Below, in pieces: positions 9,368 through 15,024 of a DNA stretch of 15,024 nt. Position numbers and translations under genes: made by a program. The stretch is from Smittium culicis (lineage: Eukaryota; Kickxellomycota; Harpellomycetes; Harpellales; Legeriomycetaceae): assembly GCA_001970855.1 (NCBI GenBank), contig LSSN01000605.1:1-15024 (forward strand). The letters run 5' to 3'. Position 1 is the first letter of the stretch. Each line of letters begins with the position of its first letter. The notes under the pieces were generated by a model. It did no database searches. It had not been told where the DNA came from and was given only the letters and a program-made list of their open reading frames with translations.

Positions 9368-10342
9368 ATGATATCCGATAACGATTTAGAAGAAATCAGC
9401 GATCTAGCGATCTGGACTACATCGAGCAATAAACCAGGTTTTCCCACCTCCAATATGCGAGATGGTTCAGAAGAAACTTTTTGGCAGTTAATATTTTATT
9501 TTTAAATCTAAACGGATTTTAATTTTAGACCAATGCTGAACCAATATATCTGAATTGTGTTTAATATATCAATTTTTGAATCATTAAAACCTTTGCCCAA
9601 ATCAACTTACTGAATCTTACAAAAATTTAAACTTAAAATCGGGTAGATCCGACTGCCAAACGCCACACTTTGTAGATCTCATTTTCCCTTATTTGGTCCC
9701 AATTCAAGTATTTCACAGGATTCATATTATTGTCTATGAAATTTAAATTTTTCTAAAAATTCATATACACCTATAAAATATTTCAATTACCCTTCTTCAT
9801 ATTATTATTACTATTTTTTATAGATGGTCGGTTTATATTTAGATTATGAATTGGATGACAGCTTTACGCCCGAAAAGATTCTTATACAATCTGGAGTTTC
9901 TGATACTGAATACATAGTTCAGTTTTATTCATTTTTATAATAATTTAAAACATCATTATAATGCCAAATATCGCTATAAATAATTCGTAGACAATAATTT
10001 CAGCAGAACTAATCGAACCACAAGGCTATATTAGTATTATTCTCTCTGATAATTCTATTAAGCTGAAAACCAAATATCTAAGAATAGCTATCTTGGCTAA
10101 TTCACAGCAAGGCTCGAACTCAAAAATAAGAAAATTGGATATCTATGCTCCTAAAAAGTAATATTTTTTAATTTTTTCATATTTATATTTATATATTTAT
10201 TTTTTAAGAAAAAACTTGTTAGTACTAACTTTATATAATCTTGATAATAAAAAAATAATACCACTTATTTAGCTGGAAATCAAATAGCAACAAGTCGATG
10301 TCACTATTTTCTACTATGGACCCAATTTTTCATCACAGATAA
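9368..10342 (+). CDS. APC10: Anaphase-promoting complex subunit 10 (APC10/DOC1), five exons
   Basis: APC10 is the DOC-domain subunit of the APC/C ubiquitin ligase in the nucleus and cytoplasm. With a CDC20/CDH1 activator it forms the receptor for destruction-box substrates and raises processivity. Exons inferred from homology and GT-AG sites are 9368-9486, 9647-9707, 9824-9916, 9991-10157 and 10273-10342. They total 510 bases, 169 residues, close to the 185 of the human protein. DOC domain blocks are visible in order: EEISDLAIWTTSSNKPGF (res. 8-25), FWQSDCQTPHFVD (38-50), YLDYELDDSFTPEKILI (65-81), AELIEPQGY (96-104), YLRIAILANSQQG (120-132) and IRKLDIYAP (137-145). The C terminus FHHR corresponds to the Ile-Arg tail that binds APC3, with Ile replaced by His. 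An in-frame TAG six bases before the ATG supports this start, unless TTTATAG there is an acceptor. Odd points: the usual HQNG...DTH loop is degenerate and QSDG reads QSDC. Exon 5 is the least certain; reading through the fourth donor instead would end the protein at 10161. Confidence 0.88.
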
Positions 10343-10570
10343 CTACTCAAATCTATCGCCATAAAATCATGTGCCAGTTTCTTTTATTGCGCTTTAACAA
10401 AAATTCTTTTTCAATTTTTAAAGTAAATTAATGAGAGCGAAAAAAAAAAAAAATTATTTTGAGAGGCTATCCCGTTAAGACGCGTTAATTGAAAAAGTTT
10501 ATTATAGATGAAGAAAAACTTAGTCATCTATTTTAGCCGAACATTTTTTCATAATTAACAAACGGGGTAC
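10343..10570. other. Region 3' of APC10
   Basis: Contains the presumed APC10 3' untranslated region, including an ATAAAA string at 10361 that may serve as a polyadenylation signal, and an A run at 10440-10453. A short coding-like stretch KKFIIDEEKLSHLF ends in TAG at about 10534-10536, unassigned. Confidence 0.35.
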
Positions 10571-10660
10571 CTACGAGAAATCAAATAATATTGACCAAGG
10601 TAATAGATCAAGAATACTAAAGATTTTTATGGCATATTGAGCTGATATGCTGATTTCCAT
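10571..10660 (-). CDS. Small coding-like ORF or first exon, unknown
   Basis: On the minus strand an ATG at 10660 opens 29 codons to TAG (10571-10573). The peptide begins MEISISAQYAIKIFSILDLL and ends PWSILFDFS. A GTAGGT string, a good splice-donor match, overlaps its last codons, so it could be a first exon with its continuation near 10520. It partly overlaps a plus-strand candidate (10647-10781), so at most one is likely real. No family recognised. Confidence 0.15.
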   Translation of the reverse strand: MEISISAQYAIKIFSILDLLPWSILFDFS

Positions 10661-10781
10661 TTACTGTTATAGACTATTTTACTATGTACTATCAAAAGAA
10701 AACCAAAAACATCTTGCTTTTCTCGAAATCAGTTCTATTCCTCCAAACTTTATTTATCACCAAGTCTATAAATATCATTAA
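10647..10781 (+). CDS. Small coding-like ORF, unknown (44 codons)
   Basis: An ATG at 10647 opens 44 codons to TAA. The middle reads YYVLSKENQKHLAFLEISSI, followed by PPNFIYHQVYKYH, with a balanced residue composition unusual for random AT-rich sequence. All three plus-strand frames are open for 30 or more codons across 10685-10760, which weakens the case for any one of them. It could be an internal exon using GTCTAT (10764) as donor. No family recognised. Confidence 0.2.
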   Translation: MLISIYCYRLFYYVLSKENQKHLAFLEISSIPPNFIYHQVYKYH

Positions 10782-10847
10782 TATTCAAATGTCGATATCT
10801 ATTTAAGCTAAAAGGTTTTGAATTATTAATCAAAAAAAATTTTTCAG

Positions 10848-10986
10848 CATAATTAACGTATTAAAAGCTTTATCGTACTTAAGAGCATTTAAAAAATGTA
10901 TCGTTTACATCAAACTAAAAATAAAAACCCCTATACAAACTTTCTTGGCTTTCAAAGTCTTAATATTTGTAACCTTAGAATGTTAA
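10848..10986 (+). CDS. Possible terminal exon after a TTTTTCAG acceptor, unknown
   Basis: Directly after AATTTTTCAG (ending 10847), a frame is open for 45 codons from 10849 to TAA at 10984-10986. It reads IINVLKALSYLRAFKKCIVY, then further lysine and hydrophobic residues including TPIQTFLAFKVL. The strong acceptor-like string and stop spacing suggest a last exon that could join to a frame in 10685-10763. The residues (K, I, L, F) are also what AT-rich DNA produces by chance. No family recognised. Confidence 0.18.
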
Positions 10987-11501
10987 CTGATAAATTCATT
11001 CTATTAAATATAAGCTATGTGAGAAAAAATTTTGTTTATTGTAAATCAAGTGAAAAATGAATTATTTAAGCTCCAAATTATGATCATTTTATTTCGTTCT
11101 AGTCGTTATAAATCCAAGAATAATAAATTCACAAAATCTATTCTAATATATATCACTAAGATTTAATTAATCACACATTGCAAATAGATGATTTTTTTAT
11201 TAAAGTATTAAAAAATTATTATATCATATCTTAGTTTTTCAAAGTTGTATATAGTAGAAAAAAGATATAAAAAGATACCGTCATAATCTGACTTAATTAT
11301 TGATATTCTCAATTATTTCCCATTTGTTATTTCCAGACAGCTAAAGTCTTTAATTCATATCTATAAATGATTCAAAAATCGCCTTTAAATGCCAGAACTA
11401 TCCCTATTTCAATTATTAAATATGATTATACATATTAAAAAAAATCGATTTAAGCAATTTCAAACGTACTATAAATTATTTCTAATAAGATTTTTTAATG
11501 A
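10987..11501. other. AT-rich non-coding stretch
   Basis: No gene, RNA or repeat that I can support; short frames only. Confidence 0.45.
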
Positions 11502-11651
11502 AAATTATATTCCGCCAAGTTTATATCTACAAATAAAATAACTGAAATATATTATAATGGATCCAAAATAGATTTTATGGGGAAGGATGATAGCCCTGCT
11601 ACGCTTAGCCCTTCAACGGACAGTAGAATGGATTTGATCAATAAAATTTAG
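11502..11651 (+). CDS. Coding-like fragment in a G+C spike, unknown
   Basis: A frame is open for 49 codons from a TGA at 11499 to TAG at 11649-11651, with an internal ATG at 11577. From that ATG it reads MGKDDSPATLSPSTDSRMDL and ends INKI. Positions 11578-11640 are a sharp G+C spike, and the serine, threonine and proline-rich residue mix is not what AT-rich chance frames give. It may be an exon or a fragment of an old element. There is no signal peptide or recognisable domain. A second spike on the same strand (12249-12359) could belong to the same unit. Confidence 0.3.
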   Translation, partial: KLYSAKFISTNKITEIYYNGSKIDFMGKDDSPATLSPSTDSRMDLINKI

Positions 11652-12248
11652 CCAAATCTATTTAACAAAAACAATATAATTACGAATACATAAAAATGTT
11701 TGTTTTTAGTAGAAAACTGTGCAAATATTAAATTATGTTATAATCCATAATAAAATCAATATATATGTGTGGAAATGAAGAGCATACCAGATAAATTACT
11801 CTCATTTATACTCTTTACTTCAATATTTTCATGTCTACTATTCAAATTTAATTTTAAAAAAGCAATAATTTCAATTTAACACGTAAGAATATCATATAAA
11901 GACTTCCAAAACTTGACCAATTCGGTAATTTTTTTTAGCATTTAGCGATTAAAAAGTTACAATAAAATCATTAGACGAATTTGAAATACATAACTCTCAG
12001 AAAAAAAAAAACCTTAAATAATAACAGGAAAATTCCTACTACAAGAAAGATATCGAAAATTTTTAATAATATAGTTTTTTCCTATTGAGACAAAGAATTT
12101 TATACTAATTTTTTATAAATCTAGTAAATCTTTCTCTTTAATTTTTTAATCAACTTCATAAATAAATAAAAAATATACATTAGCCCACGCTGTCCAAATC
12201 AAAGCTATAAATAAATTAAAAATATATTTCCAAAACAAAATTGCTTAA
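11652..12248. other. AT-rich non-coding stretch
   Basis: Separates two coding-like G+C spikes. It would be an intron or intergenic DNA if both are exons. No feature can be supported within it. Confidence 0.4.
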
Positions 12249-12359
12249 AATAAGGCCAAAGTCATGTCAGCCCTCAACAAAGTTACAAGAACCCTGAAGA
12301 ATTCAGCTGCAGTAGCTGTAACTTCAGCATATATCAGACAGAAAAAACCACGAATTTAG
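12249..12359 (+). CDS. Small coding-like ORF in a G+C spike (31 codons from ATG)
   Basis: The frame opens after TAA (12246-12248), and an ATG at 12264 gives 31 codons to TAG at 12357-12359. The peptide begins MSALNKVTRTLKNSAAVAVT and ends SAYIRQKKPRI. It would be a short, basic, alanine-rich helix-forming peptide. The raised G+C content supports coding origin. Further coding-like stretches follow on the same strand in other frames (about 12404-12508 with KSWLDTSSRFKIFIL; about 12533-12563 with NLGAKDPEII, then TGA and STRLKPRKNFLIFK), as expected of a multi-exon gene or a decayed one. No family recognised. Confidence 0.28.
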   Translation, partial: NKAKVMSALNKVTRTLKNSAAVAVTSAYIRQKKPRI

Positions 12360-13590
12360 TCGATTTCCGGTATCAAAAACTAAAATAATTGATAGATGCT
12401 GGTTAAAATATCACTAAAAGCTGGTTGGATACTAGCTCAAGATTTAAAATTTTTATTTTGTGTAAAAAACTGGACAATACAAACAACTCTAAATTTAAAA
12501 AATATAAAATATAAAGCATACAAATAAAAATTAACCTAGGAGCAAAAGATCCCGAAATAATTTGATCGACACGACTCAAACCCCGAAAAAATTTCCTGAT
12601 ATTTAAATAACATAGAAATGAATAATGTTACTTTAATTAAGTCTGGAATGTATTTACTTACTACATTTCAACTTACTTTAAAAGTCAATTCTGTTATGTT
12701 TAGTGATTAATTTATCTATTTATTTCTATCAATGTTGCTAAGATAGACGCGAAATAAATAAAAAAATTCTTTAAGTCTTGAGCCAATAAAAACCTCGAAA
12801 ATAATATCACATCACAAGAATCCAATAATCTTATAAATTTGACACGATAAAAAAAATTTTTTTTTGTGACACTTTTGTATGATTTGGTGCTAATATAAAT
12901 CCATTATCCGTATTATCCCACTTGGTGATAAAATATATAAAGATATTTGCACGATTTTAATCAAAAATAAAAATAATCAAAAATCAAACTTATATAACTC
13001 TGTTCCTCAAATTTTTTATCCATACATTTTTTATAAAGAACATTTTATTCTGAACAGCTTCAAGCAAAAAAAATTAAATTAGGGATATTTAGATGATATT
13101 TCAAAAAATGTATGAGAAATATCATAAAATTTTTTATAACGGTGTGATTATGAAGTATCCGAAATTCAGTGATAAATAGATATTTGGATATTAAATAAAT
13201 GTAAATTTATCAATTTATAATATCTGAATATATTTTACCCGATAATTTTATATAATTATTTTTATTTATCTTTGATTATAATTACTTTCAAGATTGGAAT
13301 TTTGGAATTTTTAGAATTTGTTAATGATATGACGAATTTACCATTTTGCAACAAATTTATTAGTGCCTTTAAATCTTGTTACAAACACTAAATCCGAATT
13401 TATAAAAAGTTAAGGGTTATTTTTTTGATTATTCAAAGATTTCTATTTTTAAAAAATAAGCTCAAGTTTAAATTATTTATTGACGCCAAATTTTATAATT
13501 TAGTAAAGTTTTTAATGATTTTAATTTAGAAATAATTTCGAGAAAAAAAATATGATAGAGCAATTAAACTCAATAAGAATTTTATTTAAT

Positions 13591-13613
13591 AGTGTATAAC
13601 ATAATTATACACT
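13591..13613. repeat. Hairpin AGTGTATAA / TTATACACT
   Basis: Perfect nine-base arms (13591-13599, 13605-13613) around a five-base CATAA loop. Confidence 0.65.
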
Positions 13614-13679
13614 GAAAAATAGTCTAATTATACTCAAATATTTATTACTGCTAATATTTTTAAAGTAAGAATTATTCTG

Positions 13680-13727
13680 TATAATCATGATATACTATCT
13701 GATAAATAATAATTAATCATGATTATA
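13680..13727. repeat. Inverted repeat with 12-base arms
   Basis: TATAATCATGAT (13680-13691) and ATCATGATTATA (13716-13727) are exact reverse complements 24 bases apart. They lie 67 bases after another perfect hairpin. Confidence 0.7.
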
Positions 13728-13809
13728 AACTTTTTTAAATATAATTTAGTCTTAAAAAATGACCAGTTTACCAAAAATTCTGGGCTAAATATAAGAACTT
13801 TAATTTTTT

Positions 13810-13836
13810 AAAAATAAAAAATAAAAAATAAAAAAT
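13810..13836. repeat. Tandem 7-base repeat (AAAAAAT)
   Basis: T residues recur every seven bases at 13815, 13822, 13829 and 13836 in an A run: about four units. Confidence 0.75.
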
Positions 13837-14299
13837 AGTATTATTTAAGTTTATTATAATACTTTTATTTTCATTTGGAAATATTTTTAATTTAAATTGT
13901 GTTTATTCTCATAAACTAATTTACATTATGCGATATATACATATAAAAGCTTCATAAAAGAGTATAAAAAAAAAAAATAAAAGCATAAAAAAATATTGAA
14001 TTTTTATCTTATATAAAACTTAAAACTATAATAATTCCTAGAAAATAGCGTTTAACAATTTATTTAGAGTATACAGCTTCTATTAATTTTTTTAAAATAT
14101 GTGGAAGCAATCTAAATGGAAATTTATAATTCTCAGCCAATTTTTTATTTTAAAATTAAAAGCTTATAATAAACTTCACAAGCAAATATACTCAAGATTT
14201 CAATCCAAGAAATCAAAAGCTAAAAATTTCAAATGCACTACATCACGATAAAAAACAATAGCCCTATATCAATTAATCTTTAATTCAATACACGGAGTT

Positions 14300-14321
14300 T
14301 TCAATTTAATTTTAAATTGAA
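14300..14321. repeat. Hairpin TTCAATTTAA / TTAAATTGAA
   Basis: Perfect ten-base arms (14300-14309, 14312-14321) separated by two bases. Confidence 0.6.
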
Positions 14322-14460
14322 TTTTTTATTTAATAATTAATAGATAAAATATAATCCATTCGGTATATATTTAAATATATTTTTTCATATAAATTTCATC
14401 GTTAAATGTTGGATTTTCTCTAAAAAAATTTTGGTTAAATATTATCTATGTAAAATAGTC

Positions 14461-14503
14461 AAAGCAAAAGCAAAAGCTAAATACTAAATACTAAATACTA
14501 AAT
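14461..14503. repeat. Two adjoining tandem repeats
   Basis: About three AAAAGC units (14461-14477) abut 3.7 units of TAAATAC (14478-14503). Two different short tandem repeats back to back suggest replication slippage. Confidence 0.8.
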
Positions 14504-14870
14504 TTTGAAAATTAGATTATTATTTATTTTATTCACTCAAGAGTTAAGGTAAATATCGACACATAACTCATCTTGTATAACACAGAGCGAATAATCCCAG
14601 CCCTAAATTTATTTTTTATTAGCTACTTAAACATAATTTAATTTTATACTCATGTAAAATAAAAATTAAAAATATACTAAAAATAAATTCTACTACCTAT
14701 AAAAGAGTCAAGGTTAGAAAATAATAATTAGTCTTTTATTGGTGCCTGGAACAACAGTATCTTTGTTATTTTTGTCAATCGTACAATAGTATCTTTTTTG
14801 CCCTGAAAAATTAATTTTTTTTGAAAATGTAAAAATTTCCATACAACTGTAAGAAAATAAAATAAATGAG

Positions 14871-14906
14871 AATATAGTAACTATATTGGATATAAGAAAC
14901 TATATT
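14871..14906. repeat. AATATAGT / ACTATATT inverted and direct repeat
   Basis: AATATAGT (14871-14878), one base, then ACTATATT (14880-14887) form a palindrome. ACTATATT recurs at 14899-14906, and a related ATATAGT lies near 14926-14932. Confidence 0.6.
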
Positions 14907-15024
14907 CCAACCAAATTAAACTATAATATAGTAGGATTATTAAAAATTTTCTTCGATATTTAAATATTTAAAAAGTAAAAAATATATGCAGAAATAACCT
15001 TAAAGCTTTTATTAATATTTAAAG

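Larger units (their letters stand above)
12616..15024. other. AT-rich stretch with repeats, no gene seen
   Basis: Stops are dense in the frames examined. It holds the inverted and tandem repeats listed separately. A slightly richer spot near 12890-12935 (CCATTATCCGTATTATCCCA) is too short to interpret. Nothing suggests a gene running off the right edge. Confidence 0.45.

Noticed and set aside
9223..9453. 76-codon minus-strand frame
   Set aside because: It lies antisense to APC10 exon 1, which is fixed by strong homology on the plus strand. It is a shadow frame.
9991..10161. APC10 ending at TAA 10159-10161 (four exons)
   Set aside because: It would lack the C-terminal tail. A GTAATA donor overlaps the stop, and a downstream phase-matched exon ends in HHR, so five exons are preferred. 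The alternative remains possible.
1..15024. CRISPR array, bacterial operons, rRNA, plasmid or phage genes
   Set aside because: No regularly spaced repeats, no ribosome-binding-site-led gene rows and no conserved rRNA blocks. The only clear gene is spliced and eukaryotic.

Overview
This is a very AT-rich stretch of nuclear DNA from a eukaryote, only about one fifth G+C by eye. It contains one gene I can identify with confidence: a five-exon gene for APC10/DOC1, the DOC-domain subunit of the anaphase-promoting complex, on the plus strand at 9368-10342. Spliceosomal GT-AG introns of 74-160 bases, the standard genetic code and this protein family rule out a bacterial or organellar origin. The wording of the conserved blocks (a YLDY...DDSFTPEKI block) looks most like fungal APC10, so an AT-rich fungus is my best guess. 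Another AT-rich unicellular or parasitic eukaryote cannot be excluded.

Layout: 1-8200 is mostly featureless AT-rich DNA. It is interrupted by a few short G+C spikes that could be isolated exons or old element fragments (about 151-187, 787-852 minus strand, 3248-3358, and weaker ones at 3529-3645 and 6026-6124). It also holds simple repeats, a perfect 38-base palindrome at 4027-4064 and a pair of interleaved inverted repeats at 3727-3775. At 7684-8133 one frame, full of stops, contains a stretch resembling a Ty1/copia integrase motif; this is weak. The strongest unexplained signal is 8280-8880. Base composition rises abruptly there and the sequence is packed with G+C-containing inverted repeats, including a stem at 8434-8512 that encloses two smaller hairpins. 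That pattern fits a structured non-coding RNA or a fold-back element. A gene fragment is the main rival explanation, because an open frame of 83 codons runs through 8443-8694.

APC10 follows about 500 bases downstream of that island. Downstream of APC10 there are several short coding-like stretches (10571-10986 on both strands; 11502-11651 and 12249-12359 on the plus strand) that I cannot assign. They may be exons of real genes or decayed elements. From about 12600 to the end I see only AT-rich sequence with inverted and tandem repeats.

I see no operon-like relationship between features. The general picture is a gene-poor, AT-biased region, perhaps heterochromatic or mutation-decayed, carrying one conserved cell-cycle gene and one structured island.
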